From Yoonia ponticola (lineage in GTDB: Bacteria; Pseudomonadota; Alphaproteobacteria; Rhodobacterales; Rhodobacteraceae): a DNA stretch of 64,000 bases. Made by a program: the position numbers and the translations under genes. Of this stretch, positions 9,237-18,493 are shown piece after piece. The stretch spans positions 1-64,000 of the forward strand of contig NZ_JACIJM010000002.1 in the NCBI RefSeq assembly GCF_014199395.1. The letters are read 5' to 3'. The notes under the pieces were generated by a model. The model was not told where the DNA came from. It searched no databases and worked only from the letters and a program-made list of their open reading frames with translations. Every line of letters begins with the position of its first letter. Within the stretch, counting starts at the first letter, position 1.

Positions 9237-9316
9237 CGTCTTGCGCGTTTCGTATCGGAAACAATCGTTCCGATCAATGAAAATCGACAGACATCCGCGT
9301 GAGAGTGACAAAAATC

Positions 9317-12300
9317 CTACGCAGCCCCCCAGCCACCGCCGCCGGGCGTTTTCATGATGAATGTCGCACCGGCTGGCAGGTCGATTTCATCGTTGCCTTT
9401 CAACGCAACAATCCGTCCATCGGGCATCCGCGCCGCGTTCTCGCCCGCCTGCCCTGTGTCCCCGCCAGCCACCCCGAACGGCGGCACAATCCGATGCGAA
9501 CACAGCGTCGTCACGGTCACATCCGTCAGGAACGTCATTTCGCGCAACGCCCCATGGCCTCCGCGATATTGCCCCGCCCCACCGGACCCATGCCTGATGC
9601 CAAAGGTATCTAGCCGCACGGGAAACCGTTTTTCCAATATCTCGGGGTCGGTCATCAGCGTATTCGTCATATGCGTTTGCACGGCGTCGCAGCCATTGAA
9701 CGTAGGTCCAGCGCCAGTGCCGCCAGCAATCGTTTCGTAGTTCTGGAAATCGTCGTTGCCCCAAATGAAATTGTTCATCGTCCCTTGCGAACAAGCCATT
9801 GCGCCCAACGCCCCATAAAGCGCATTGCACGCCGCCTGTGACACCTCGGTGTTGCCAGCAATCACAGCAGCCGGATAGCGCGGGTTTAACATTGATCCTT
9901 CGGGGGCGATGATGGTGATGGGTTCCAAACACCCTTCATTCAACGGGATATTGCTGCCAACCAACGTGCGGAACACGTACAGAACAACCGCACGGCATAC
10001 CGCAAATGGGGCATTGTAGTTGCCGCTGTGCTGGTCGCTGGTCCCTGTGAAATCAACGGTCGCGTGGCGCGTGGCGCGATCAACGCTGACCTTCACCTTG
10101 ATCACCTGACCTTCGTCCATTGGATAATCAAACGCGCCGCCTTCGAGCGTATCAATCACGCGCCGCACGCTTTCCGCCGCGTTGTCTTGCACATGCGCCA
10201 TATAAGCGGTCACGACATCTGCACCGTAAGTTTCACAGACCTTGAGCAGCGCCTGCCGCCCCGTCTCGTTCGCCGCGACTTGGGCTTTCAGGTCGGCCAT
10301 GTTCTGCGGAATATTCCGGCAAGGGTATTTGCCCGACGCCAGCACTGCTTCGGCCTCATCACCCAACAGACGGCCACCGCGCACAAGCTGCACATTGTCG
10401 ATCAGCACACCTTCGTCGTCGATATGCGTGCTGTCAGGTGGCCCCGATCCGGGGGTGCGCCCACCGATATCCGCATGATGGCCGCGCGATCCGAGCCAGA
10501 ATGCCGCTTTACCATCCACAAAAACAGGCGTCACAACCGTCACGTCGGGCAAATGCGTCCCGCCATTATAAGGCGAATTCAACATGTAGGCGTCACCCTC
10601 AACCGCATCGGGGTTCAAGCGCATGACGGTTTTGATGCTGTCCGACATCGACCCAAGGTGGACAGGCACATGCGGGGCATTCGCGACAAGATCACCCTGC
10701 GCGTCAAAGATCGCACACGAGAAATCGAGCCGTTCTTTGATATTCACCGACCAAGACGTATTGGCCAAGGTCGCGCCCATCTGGTCCGCGACGGACATAA
10801 ACAGGTTCGACATGACCTCTAACACAATCGGATCGGCCTTTGTGCCAGCCGCGGGCGGGCGATGTGCGGCCCCTTCGCGGGTCAAGATCAGGTTGCCAGC
10901 CGCGTCAATCGCGCCGGACCAACCGGGCTCAATGATATTTGTGCCCGTCGGCTCGAGCACAATCGCAGGCCCTTGAATTTTCGCACCGACACCCAGCGTC
11001 GTGCGATCGTATAGCGGCACGTCCTGCGGATCATCAAACGCAACAGGCGTTTGCGCTATCGGCGTCGCGATAGCATCGCCGTTCACGACAGGTGCGGGTG
11101 GCGTCGTGGCACCGCCAATCGCTTCGGCGCTCAGCATATCGAACAAAATCGACCGCTCTGGCGATGTGAAGCCAAAACGCTGCTGATGCGCCGCCTCAAA
11201 ATCCGCTTGCATTGTGGCGGGCGTACCAAACGGCACCTCTAACGGCTGATGCGATCCGTCGTAGCGCAAATGCGCCCGTGCTTCGGTACGGATATCGGTC
11301 ACACCTTGATTGCGCACCTCGTTTTCAACCTCACTGCGAAGCTCGGCCAATGCAGCCTCTGCCGTTTTCATATCCTCAAGCGGTGCATCCAGTTGCACTT
11401 CGCGCAGTGCCCTAATTTCAGCAAGCCCCATGCCAAAAGCGGACAAAACACCCGCATGCGGATGCACAAAAACACGGCTCATGCCCAGCGCGTCAGCCAC
11501 AAGACAAGCATGCTGCCCCCCTGCCCCGCCAAAGCATTGCAGCGTATAATCCGTCACGTCATGGCCGCGCTGGACCGATATTTTCTTGATCGCGTTCGCC
11601 ATGTTATCCACGGCAATCCGCAGGAAACCACGGGCGATATCTTCTGCACGACCGGGGCTTTCGCCAGTCTCGTTGCTGACCTGTTCAATCAGGTCCGCGA
11701 ATTTTGCGACAACCGCATCACGATCAAGCGGTTGATCCCCGTTCGGTCCAAACACCGCTGGGAAATGATCAGGCGACAGTTTGCCCAACATCACGTTGCA
11801 ATCGGTCACGGTCAGTGGGCCGCCGCGCCGATAACACGCTGGCCCCGGATCGGCACCCGCGCTTTCAGGCCCCACCTGAAAACGACCATCGCGAAACGTA
11901 CAAATCGACCCGCCACCAGCCGCCACCGTGTGGATATCCATCATCGGGGCACGCATTCGCACGCCAGCAACTTCGGTCTCAAAGCTACGTTCATAATTGC
12001 CCGCATAGTGGCTGACGTCCGTTGACGTCCCGCCCATATCAAAGCCGATCAGTTTATCGTGGCCAGCCAGTTCTGCCGTTTTGACCATACCGACAATGCC
12101 GCCTGCAGGACCGGACAGGATCGCATCCTTGCCTTGGAATAGCGCCGCATCGGTCAAACCACCCGAGGATTGCATAAACAATAGACGACCACAGACACGG
12201 CCCACGTCCAGCGCGCTTGCCACTTGATCCACATATCGACGCAGAATCGGGGACAGATACGCATCGACAACGGTCGTATCGCCACGCGACACAAGTTTGG

Positions 12301-12892
12301 CGAGGCGCGAGGTCGCATGGCTAGTCGAAACTTGGGTAAATCCGATGTCTCGGGCGATGTCAGCGGCGGCGTCTTCGTGGATCGGGTTCAGATATCCATG
12401 CAAAAACGCAATCGCCACAACCCGCAAACCAGCATCAAAGGCCGTTTGTAACGCTTCGCGCACCGCCACTTCATCCATCGGATCAACAATCGCGCCATCC
12501 GCATCCAACCGTTCGGGGATTTCAGCGACGGATTGATACAACAACTCAGGGCGAATAATCTCAAGGTCGAACAGCTTCGGGCGGTTCTGGTAGCCAATCT
12601 GCAGAAGATCACCAAAGCCCTTGGTAATGAGCAGCAAAACGTCTTCGCCTTTGCGCTCGAGCAAGGCATTTGTGGCAACGGTTGTGCCCATTTTCACCGC
12701 ACGAATCGACCCTGCGGGAGGCGTGTCCGTCTCCATCAGGTCTTTGATCCCCTGCACGGCGGCATCGACATAACGCTCAGGGTTTTCTGACAGCAATTTA
12801 TGGGTCAGGATTCGTCCATCCGGCGTCTGACCGACAACATCCGTGAACGTGCCACCGCGATCAATCCAGAATTCCCACTGCTTTGCTGTCAT
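9317..12892 (-). CDS. 5-oxoprolinase/hydantoinase fusion (HyuA-HyuB type)
   Basis: 1191 residues, the full length of the fused ATP-dependent oxoprolinase family. The HyuA half begins WEFWIDRGGTFTDVVGQTPDGR and contains GFDMGGTSTDVSHYAG near residue 290 (actin-like ATP-binding fold) and GGAGGQHACLVADALG. The HyuB half starts near residue 685 (VLEVMSNLFMSVADQMGATL) and ends in glycine-rich TPGGGGWG. The family hydrolyses 5-oxo-L-proline to glutamate with ATP (gamma-glutamyl cycle); some members act on hydantoins. I chose the ATG 8 nt after GAGGG; one at 12904 would add four residues. The gene is upstream of, and co-directional with, the glycine riboswitch unit. Confidence 0.9.
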   Translation of the reverse strand: MTAKQWEFWIDRGGTFTDVVGQTPDGRILTHKLLSENPERYVDAAVQGIKDLMETDTPPAGSIRAVKMGTTVATNALLERKGEDVLLLITKGFGDLLQIGYQNRPKLFDLEIIRPELLYQSVAEIPERLDADGAIVDPMDEVAVREALQTAFDAGLRVVAIAFLHGYLNPIHEDAAADIARDIGFTQVSTSHATSRLAKLVSRGDTTVVDAYLSPILRRYVDQVASALDVGRVCGRLLFMQSSGGLTDAALFQGKDAILSGPAGGIVGMVKTAELAGHDKLIGFDMGGTSTDVSHYAGNYERSFETEVAGVRMRAPMMDIHTVAAGGGSICTFRDGRFQVGPESAGADPGPACYRRGGPLTVTDCNVMLGKLSPDHFPAVFGPNGDQPLDRDAVVAKFADLIEQVSNETGESPGRAEDIARGFLRIAVDNMANAIKKISVQRGHDVTDYTLQCFGGAGGQHACLVADALGMSRVFVHPHAGVLSAFGMGLAEIRALREVQLDAPLEDMKTAEAALAELRSEVENEVRNQGVTDIRTEARAHLRYDGSHQPLEVPFGTPATMQADFEAAHQQRFGFTSPERSILFDMLSAEAIGGATTPPAPVVNGDAIATPIAQTPVAFDDPQDVPLYDRTTLGVGAKIQGPAIVLEPTGTNIIEPGWSGAIDAAGNLILTREGAAHRPPAAGTKADPIVLEVMSNLFMSVADQMGATLANTSWSVNIKERLDFSCAIFDAQGDLVANAPHVPVHLGSMSDSIKTVMRLNPDAVEGDAYMLNSPYNGGTHLPDVTVVTPVFVDGKAAFWLGSRGHHADIGGRTPGSGPPDSTHIDDEGVLIDNVQLVRGGRLLGDEAEAVLASGKYPCRNIPQNMADLKAQVAANETGRQALLKVCETYGADVVTAYMAHVQDNAAESVRRVIDTLEGGAFDYPMDEGQVIKVKVSVDRATRHATVDFTGTSDQHSGNYNAPFAVCRAVVLYVFRTLVGSNIPLNEGCLEPITIIAPEGSMLNPRYPAAVIAGNTEVSQAACNALYGALGAMACSQGTMNNFIWGNDDFQNYETIAGGTGAGPTFNGCDAVQTHMTNTLMTDPEILEKRFPVRLDTFGIRHGSGGAGQYRGGHGALREMTFLTDVTVTTLCSHRIVPPFGVAGGDTGQAGENAARMPDGRIVALKGNDEIDLPAGATFIMKTPGGGGWGAA

Positions 12893-12970
12893 ATCGGCCC
12901 TCATTTGTTGTGAAATTGTTGTAGGGGGCGGCGAGACCTAAGGAAAGCGCAGATCAATGTCAGTTTAGGT

Positions 12971-12999
12971 TTGACACCTTGTGACGCATTGCGTAATCG
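12971..12999 (+). promoter_or_regulatory. Probable promoter of tRNA-Met
   Basis: A perfect -35 box TTGACA (12971-12976) is followed after 17 nt by TAATCG (12994-12999), about 10 nt before the mature tRNA 5' end. The -35 and spacing are ideal; the -10 is weak. Confidence 0.55.
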
Positions 13000-13009
13000 G
13001 TGCCACGTT

Positions 13010-13086
13010 GGCGCGGTAGCTCAGTTGGTTAGAGCGATCGACTCATAATCGATAGGTCGGGAGTTCAAGTCTCCCCCACGCCACCA
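13010..13086 (+). tRNA. tRNA-Met (anticodon CAT), with encoded CCA
   Basis: 77-nt cloverleaf: acceptor GGCGCGG/CCACGCC, D arm with TAGCTCAGTTGGTTAGAGC, anticodon stem ATCGA/TCGAT with loop CTCATAA (anticodon CAT at 13044-13046), T arm GGGAG-TTCAAGT-CTCCC, discriminator A and CCA. The G1-C72 pair and overall form suggest elongator tRNA-Met rather than the initiator; tRNA-Ile2 with lysidine at C34 cannot be wholly excluded. One acceptor pair (C13014 with A13078) is mismatched. The 3' part of this gene is repeated twice downstream. Confidence 0.93.
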
Positions 13087-13312
13087 CAACACCCCTCAGT
13101 TATAGCTGAACCCTTGCACCTCCCCGATAGCCCGACTTGACGCGTTCGCTATCGCGAGCCACGTTGAGTGCGGGAGTTCAAGTCTCCCCCACGCCACCAC
13201 AAAACCCCTCAGTTATAGCTGAGCCCTTGCACCTCCCCGATAGCCCGACTTGACGCGTTCGCTAGCGCGAGCCACGTTGAGTGCGGGAGTTCAAGTCTCC
13301 CCCACGCCACCA
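13058..13312 (+). repeat. 113-bp tandem repeat carrying the tRNA-Met 3' end (2.26 copies)
   Basis: Units start at 13058, 13171 and 13284 (113-bp period); the last is a 29-bp remnant. Each begins with the T arm, acceptor strand and CCA of tRNA-Met, followed by a spacer (CCCCTCAGTTATAGCTGA and on) and a segment GCCACGTTGAGTG. The two full units differ at about three positions. The GCCACGTTG just before each downstream T arm also occurs immediately before the intact tRNA, so the downstream copies look like internally deleted tRNA loci. Confidence 0.9.
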
Positions 13313-13370
13313 ACCTGCCCCTGCAATACCAACTATATTTGATGCGTGATCGCGCGGCTTTTTGCGCATA

Positions 13371-13420
13371 TTGGGGGCCAGCCCCCAAACCCCCGGGATT
13401 TAGAAGAAGTCAAAGAAGCC
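13371..13420 (-). repeat. Dispersed repeat family B, copy 1
   Basis: Palindrome TTGGGGGCCAGCCCCCAA followed, read on the minus strand, by the flank containing TTCTTTGACTTCTTCTAAAT and CCCGGGGG. It shares about 48 bp with copies at 17403-17450 and 63021-63068, and its palindrome with 35781-35798. Here it lies in the gap before the GlcD-type gene. Confidence 0.8.
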
Positions 13421-13485
13421 AGAGTGGGTCTTTCCTCTGCTTGCGTCACCCAGTAGCTTGACTGGTGATGATAGAGGGCGAGCGT

Positions 13486-14895
13486 ATGTCAATTCTGAAT
13501 GATCTCAAAAACGTGCTTGGTGCTGAGTACGTGCTGACTGGCGATGCCACGGCAAAGTGGCAAAAAGACTGGACCGGCGATTACGAGCTCAACCCAGCGG
13601 TTGTCGTCCGTCCCGGCACAACCGCAGAGGTGGCGGCTGTTTTGCGGATCGCGAATGAAGCTGAATTTGCGGTGGTTCCTGTGTCTGGCAACACGGGATT
13701 AACCGGCGCTACAGCCAACAATGGCGCGATCATGCTGTCCGTTGATCGTTTGAACGATGTCCGCAAAATCGACCCTGATGCGCGATCCATGACTGTCGGT
13801 GCAGGCATAATCCTATCCTCGATCCATGACGCTGCTGACGCCCATGATCTGATTTTTCCGCTGATCTTCGGCGCGCGTGGCAGTGCGATGATCGGCGGTG
13901 CTCTGTCTACCAATGCGGGTGGCTCAAACGTCTTGCGCTACGGCAATACTCGCGATCTTTGCCTCGGCATCGAAGTTGTACTTGCCGACGGGCGCATAGT
14001 GAACCTGATGAGCGAGCTGCACAAAGACAATTCTGGCCTCAATCTGCGCCACCTGATGATCGGGGCCGAGGGCACCTTGGGGGTTATCACCGCCGCCGTT
14101 CTCAAGCTGTTTCCCAAACCACGCGCCTACGCGACCGCAATGGTCGCAGTCCCGACGATTGAAGACGCTTTGCGCTTGCTGAACCAAATCCAAGACGCCA
14201 CTGGCGGTGCTGTCGAGGCGTTCGAATATATGCCGCGCCCTTACATTGATCGCCATATCGAGCGGATTAAAGACGCGCGACGGCCGTTCGATGACGCCTA
14301 TGACGTGAATATCATGATCGAAATCGGGGCCACCGCACCGAAAGATGCAACGCCCCGCGACAATGGGGCAATTCCGGTTGTTGCCCAACTTGAAGAAACG
14401 CTTGCAGCGATGTTCGAAGACGGCCGTGTTCTGGATGCTGTTGTGGCTCAAAACGAGGCGCAACGCCGCGAAATGTGGGCCCGTCGCGAAGCCGCTGGCG
14501 AGATTCTCTTCGATGCTGGCCATTGTGTGAACACTGACATCGCAGTGCCACTGAGCAAGGTAGGCCCTGCCCTGCGCTCGATCACCACACGCCTACAATC
14601 CATTGACCCGGACGTGCACGAAATCATCGTGGCGCACCTCGGCGACGGCAATATTCACCACACGTCCTACCCTAGCCGCAACGAGCCGGACATCATGGCC
14701 GCAATGATCGAAGCCGTGGAAGATGTCGTTCAGGAATTTGGCGGTTCGTTCAGTGCAGAGCACGGCGTTGGCAAATCGAAACTGGACACAATGCGTCGCC
14801 GCAAAGACCCTGTTGCCCTTGATGTGATGCGCGCGATTAAATCCGCCGTCGATCCCAAAGGTATCATGAACCCCGGCAAGGTGATCCCGACTTAA
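13486..14895 (+). CDS. FAD-binding oxidase, GlcD/D-2-hydroxyacid dehydrogenase family
   Basis: 469 residues. An N-terminal PCMH-type FAD domain contains VVRPGTTAEVAAVLRIANE and PVSGNTGLTGATANNG (residues about 35-85) and GSAMIGGALSTNAGG; a C-terminal FAD-linked oxidase domain ends SAEHGVGKSKLDTM ... GIMNPGKVIPT. The family oxidises D-2-hydroxyacids such as D-lactate, glycolate or D-2-hydroxyglutarate; the exact substrate cannot be told from sequence. I chose the ATG with GAGGG upstream; a GTG at 13465 would add seven residues. It is convergent with hemC, 3 nt apart. Confidence 0.88.
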   Translation: MSILNDLKNVLGAEYVLTGDATAKWQKDWTGDYELNPAVVVRPGTTAEVAAVLRIANEAEFAVVPVSGNTGLTGATANNGAIMLSVDRLNDVRKIDPDARSMTVGAGIILSSIHDAADAHDLIFPLIFGARGSAMIGGALSTNAGGSNVLRYGNTRDLCLGIEVVLADGRIVNLMSELHKDNSGLNLRHLMIGAEGTLGVITAAVLKLFPKPRAYATAMVAVPTIEDALRLLNQIQDATGGAVEAFEYMPRPYIDRHIERIKDARRPFDDAYDVNIMIEIGATAPKDATPRDNGAIPVVAQLEETLAAMFEDGRVLDAVVAQNEAQRREMWARREAAGEILFDAGHCVNTDIAVPLSKVGPALRSITTRLQSIDPDVHEIIVAHLGDGNIHHTSYPSRNEPDIMAAMIEAVEDVVQEFGGSFSAEHGVGKSKLDTMRRRKDPVALDVMRAIKSAVDPKGIMNPGKVIPT

Positions 14896-14898
14896 CGT

Positions 14899-15840
14899 TT
14901 AGTGATGTAAAAAACCGGGGCCTGCGCGGTCCAGCAGCTTTGCCGCCATTTCGCGACCCAATGCAGCGCCGTCTTCGATCGGGGCGGTGGCGTCGTCGTT
15001 TAGAACTTCTGACCCGTCAGTGCGCAGTATCTCGCCGCGTAGGCGCAGCATTCCACCGTTCAATTCTGCCAAAGCTCCAATCGGGGTTTCGCAAGACCCG
15101 TCCAGCGCCTCTAGGAATGCGCGTTCTGCCGCCAACCGCTGACCCGTTTGAATGTCATGCAACGCGGTCAGCATTTCAGCCGCACGGGTGTCATCGCCGC
15201 GCCGTTCAATCCCGATGGCCCCTTGGGCCACGGCAGGTAACATATCTTCGGGTGCAATCGCGGTTTTCGGCACGCCCTCCATGCCAAGCCGGTTCAGCCC
15301 CGCCATGGCCAAGAACGTCGCCTCTGCCACGCCCTCCGCCAGCTTTTTCAACCGCGTCTGCACGTTGCCGCGGAACTCGACGACATTCAGATCAGGACGA
15401 CGGGCCAGCAATTGCGCACGCCGCCGCAACGATGACGTGCCGACAGTCGCCCCCTGTGCCAGTCCCGCGATGCCCGTACAGGTGTTGGAAATAAACGCAT
15501 CGCGCACATCTTCACGCGGCAGATATGTATCTAAAAGCAACCCAGCAGGCTGCAAGACAGGCATGTCTTTCATCGAATGTACGGCGATATCAATCGAGCC
15601 ATCCAGCAGCGCATCTTCGATCTCGCGGGTGAACAACCCCTTGCCGCCGATTTCCTTCAGCGCACGGTCCTGAATGATGTCGCCCGTCACCTTGATCACG
15701 CAGATTTCAAACGCAGCTTCGGGCAAGTCAAAGGCGGTCATCAGCCTGTCGCGCGTCTCGAACGCTTGGGCCAAGGCCAGCGGAGAACCACGTGTTCCAA
15801 TGTTGAACGGTTGGGCGGGTGTCGGCAAATGCAATGTCAT
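14899..15840 (-). CDS. hemC: Hydroxymethylbilane synthase (porphobilinogen deaminase)
   Basis: 313 residues, the normal length. The N-terminus IGTRGSPLALAQAFETRDRL and the central VHSMKDMPV and GTSSLRRRAQLLARRPDL motifs bind the dipyrromethane cofactor and substrate; the cofactor cysteine lies in LDGSCETPIGALA near residue 250. It joins four porphobilinogens into hydroxymethylbilane for haem and cobalamin tetrapyrroles. It is divergent from hemE (93 nt between starts), so the two may share a regulatory region. Confidence 0.96.
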   Translation of the reverse strand: MTLHLPTPAQPFNIGTRGSPLALAQAFETRDRLMTAFDLPEAAFEICVIKVTGDIIQDRALKEIGGKGLFTREIEDALLDGSIDIAVHSMKDMPVLQPAGLLLDTYLPREDVRDAFISNTCTGIAGLAQGATVGTSSLRRRAQLLARRPDLNVVEFRGNVQTRLKKLAEGVAEATFLAMAGLNRLGMEGVPKTAIAPEDMLPAVAQGAIGIERRGDDTRAAEMLTALHDIQTGQRLAAERAFLEALDGSCETPIGALAELNGGMLRLRGEILRTDGSEVLNDDATAPIEDGAALGREMAAKLLDRAGPGFLHH

Positions 15841-15933
15841 GGGCGCTGTTTAGTCGCGTGACCCCAGCGTGACAACTCTCTTGACATCAACGCCCCCAAT
15901 TGGGACCAACCCGCAGATATAAAGGACGCCGCT

Positions 15934-16965
15934 ATGACCCAACAAAAAACCATCCTACGCGCGCTTGCGGGTGAAACGCTTGAGACGCCACCGATCTGGA
16001 TGATGCGGCAGGCGGGTCGGTATCTGCCAGAGTATCGCGCGACACGTGCGCAGGCCGGTGATTTTTTGTCGCTGTGCTACAATTCGGAATTGGCGGCCGA
16101 GGTCACGTTGCAGCCGATCAAGCGCTACGGCTTTGATGCGTCCATCCTGTTTGCGGATATTTTGCTGCTCCCCCAAGCACTTGGGGCTGACCTATGGTTC
16201 GTCACCGGCGAAGGTCCGCGCCTGTCGACCATCACAGATCCATCCGGCTTGGCGAAACTGAAACCCGCTGACGCGATCCACGAACACCTCGCACCTGTTT
16301 ATGAAACCGTCCGTATCCTGTCACGCGAATTGCCCAAGGAAACGACGCTGATCGGCTTCGCTGGCGCGCCATGGACCGTCGCAACCTACATGATCGCAGG
16401 TAAAGGAACGCCTGACCAAGGGCCCGCACATGCGCTCAAATCAGCGGATCGGGCAACTTTCGAAGGTATCATCGACATTCTCACGACCTCCACTATCGAA
16501 TACCTGTCGATGCAAATCGACGCAGGTGCCGAAGTCGTGAAACTGTTCGACAGCTGGGCAGGTTCACTGCAAGGCGACGATTTCCACAACTACGCGATCA
16601 AACCGGCGCAAAAGATCATCGCAGCGCTCAAAGAACGGCACCCGGATGTGCCCGTCATCGCTTTCCCACGCGGGGCTGGCGAACGGTACATAGGCCTGCA
16701 TGCAGCAACTGGCGCAGATTGCATCGCAGTTGACGACGGCGTGACAGCGGAATGGGCCGCTGCAAACCTGCAAACCGGCGGCTGCACCCAAGGGAATCTG
16801 AAATCATCGCACATGGTTACAGGCGGCCAGGACCTGATCGATGAGGTCAAACGCATCAAAGCAGCGTTCGCCAACGGTCCGCATATATTCAACCTCGGAC
16901 ACGGCATCACTCCCGATGCTGATCCGGAAAACGTACAGTTGATGATTGATACGCTGCGGTCATAA
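15934..16965 (+). CDS. hemE: Uroporphyrinogen decarboxylase
   Basis: 343 residues. Contains [16 protein letters not shown] (family signature 1, residues about 21-36), [15 protein letters not shown] (with a catalytic Asp), [13 protein letters not shown] and [16 protein letters not shown] near the C-terminus. It decarboxylates the four acetate chains of uroporphyrinogen III to give coproporphyrinogen III, the substrate of the HemF encoded 0.5 kb away. Divergent from hemC. Confidence 0.97.
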   Translation: MTQQKTILRALAGETLETPPIWMMRQAGRYLPEYRATRAQAGDFLSLCYNSELAAEVTLQPIKRYGFDASILFADILLLPQALGADLWFVTGEGPRLSTITDPSGLAKLKPADAIHEHLAPVYETVRILSRELPKETTLIGFAGAPWTVATYMIAGKGTPDQGPAHALKSADRATFEGIIDILTTSTIEYLSMQIDAGAEVVKLFDSWAGSLQGDDFHNYAIKPAQKIIAALKERHPDVPVIAFPRGAGERYIGLHAATGADCIAVDDGVTAEWAAANLQTGGCTQGNLKSSHMVTGGQDLIDEVKRIKAAFANGPHIFNLGHGITPDADPENVQLMIDTLRS

Positions 16966-16989
16966 ATCAGCCGTGTTCTCAAAAGATAA

Positions 16990-17014
16990 TCGGGGCCATA
17001 ACGACAAGGCCCCG
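16990..17014 (+). terminator. GC-rich hairpin after hemE
   Basis: CGGGGCC, a loop of about 10 nt, GGCCCCG: a perfect 7-bp stem shortly after the hemE stop. It lacks a clear T run, so it may be an attenuating or Rho-assisted site rather than a strong terminator. It lies just before the next ORF. Confidence 0.45.
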
Positions 17015-17023
17015 ACCGCAAAT

Positions 17024-17401
17024 ATGTTCCGCACACTACGCCGCATCTTCTCGCGCATACGCTTTGTATTGAACGCCATCAGATCCGCGATCTACGGCAT
17101 CGCACTTGTGGCAGCTATATGGATTGTCGCTCTGCCGGCGTCCGAGACGGAAATCGCAAGATTCAATCTGCCCCAAACGGCCAGCGCAGATGCCGAAGGG
17201 CTGCGGCATTACCGTATGACAAAATTGCTGCTGCTCGTCGGCACTGATCGCACGTTCGACATGATCGCAAAGCAATCTGGTGCAGCCATGTCAGGCGACG
17301 AGTTGCAACTCGCACTACAAATCGCTGTCAGCGGCAACCCAGCTCAAACGCAACCATCTGTGCAATCGGGCGCAAAGTTCATTCCTGCGCGCACCGATTA
17401 A
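17024..17401 (+). CDS. Hypothetical membrane-anchored protein, 125 aa
   Basis: Follows hemE on the same strand, after a hairpin. The N-terminus is basic (MFRTLRRIFSRIRF) and followed by one hydrophobic segment, AIRSAIYGIALVAAIWIVALP (residues about 17-37), then a polar region with a helical part HYRMTKLLLLVGTDRTFDMIAKQSGAAMS. This suggests one membrane anchor with a periplasmic tail. No clear RBS. I do not recognise the family; proximity to hemE does not prove a link to haem. Confidence 0.55.
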   Translation: MFRTLRRIFSRIRFVLNAIRSAIYGIALVAAIWIVALPASETEIARFNLPQTASADAEGLRHYRMTKLLLLVGTDRTFDMIAKQSGAAMSGDELQLALQIAVSGNPAQTQPSVQSGAKFIPARTD

Positions 17402-17402
17402 G

Positions 17403-17473
17403 CTTCTTTGACTTTCTCTAAATCCCGAGGGATTGGGGGCTGGCCCCCAACACCGATTTTTCGCGAAAAATCG
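17403..17473 (+). repeat. Composite dispersed repeat (family B copy 2 plus palindrome C)
   Basis: Family B element with TTCTTTGACTTTCTCTAAAT and palindrome TTGGGGGCTGGCCCCCAA (17433-17450), immediately followed by the 20-bp palindrome CGATTTTTCGCGAAAAATCG (17454-17473). It fills the convergent gap between the 125-aa gene and hemF and could also act as a bidirectional terminator. Confidence 0.8.
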
Positions 17474-17486
17474 CGTGCGCCTCAGA

Positions 17487-18377
17487 TCACACCCACTTGG
17501 CCATCGGTGGCAAGCTCATCAAAACAGCGTCGGCGTCATGGCCAGTAGCCAAGCCGAACTTTGTCCCGCGATCATAAACCAGATTGTATTCGGCATAGAG
17601 ACCGCGATGCACCAACTGGGCATTCTTGTCGGCTTCGGACCAATCGGTTCCGCGACGTTTTTCGACCAGAGGTACATAGGCAGGCAAAAATGCCCGCCCG
17701 ATATCTTGCGTCAATGCGAAATCTTTAGCCCAATCCCCCGTGTTGCGGTCATCCATAAAGATGCCACCGACGCCTCGGGCGCGTTTACGGTGCGGAATAT
17801 AGAAATATTCGTCCGCCCATTCTTTCAACGCCGGATATAATTCCGCACCATGCGAATCGAGATGCTTTTTCTGGGTGCCGTGGAAGTGCGCGGTGTCGTC
17901 TGCGTACTCCAAACACGGGTTCAAATCTGAGCCGCCACCAAACCACCACGCATGTGGGGTCCAGAACATCCGTGTGTTCATGTGAACGGCGGGGGCATGT
18001 GGGTTTTGCATGTGGGCTACCAACGAAATGCCCGACGCCCAAAAGCGCGGGTCGTCGTCCATGCCCGGCACACCACGGGCTGCCATCGCTTTTTGCGCAG
18101 CATCGCCCAGCTTGCCGTAGACCGTCGAGATGTTCACCCCGACCTTCTCAAAAACCCGACCGCCGCGCATCACAGACATCAATCCGCCACCCGCGTCGCC
18201 GCCATCGTCCGCTGTGCGCGTCGTTTCAGACACCTCGAAGCGGCCCGCAGGCATGTCCGCAGTCGGACCATCCGTCAACGTATCTTCTAGATCTTCAAAG
18301 GAAGCGACGATCTCGTCGCGCAATGTCCGAAACCACGCAGCAGCGGTTTCTTTCTCGGTTTTCATCTCGTCTGACAT
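17487..18377 (-). CDS. hemF: Oxygen-dependent coproporphyrinogen III oxidase
   Basis: 296 residues from the ATG with AAGGAAG upstream. Signatures include GVNISTVYGKL, AVHMNTRMFWTP, WWFGGGSDLNP (family signature) and RGTKFGLATG near the C-terminus. It converts coproporphyrinogen III to protoporphyrinogen IX with O2, pointing to aerobic haem synthesis. Ends against a composite repeat; divergent from a small lipoprotein gene. Confidence 0.96.
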   Translation of the reverse strand: MSDEMKTEKETAAAWFRTLRDEIVASFEDLEDTLTDGPTADMPAGRFEVSETTRTADDGGDAGGGLMSVMRGGRVFEKVGVNISTVYGKLGDAAQKAMAARGVPGMDDDPRFWASGISLVAHMQNPHAPAVHMNTRMFWTPHAWWFGGGSDLNPCLEYADDTAHFHGTQKKHLDSHGAELYPALKEWADEYFYIPHRKRARGVGGIFMDDRNTGDWAKDFALTQDIGRAFLPAYVPLVEKRRGTDWSEADKNAQLVHRGLYAEYNLVYDRGTKFGLATGHDADAVLMSLPPMAKWV

Positions 18378-18493
18378 GCATCTTCCTTTAGTCTGATATT
18401 GCATAACATTCTGTGCTATAGCATGCCATAGTCCGGACCACAGACCCTTGATTCAGATCAATCCAAGTGGTCACGAAATCGAAGGATATTCTC

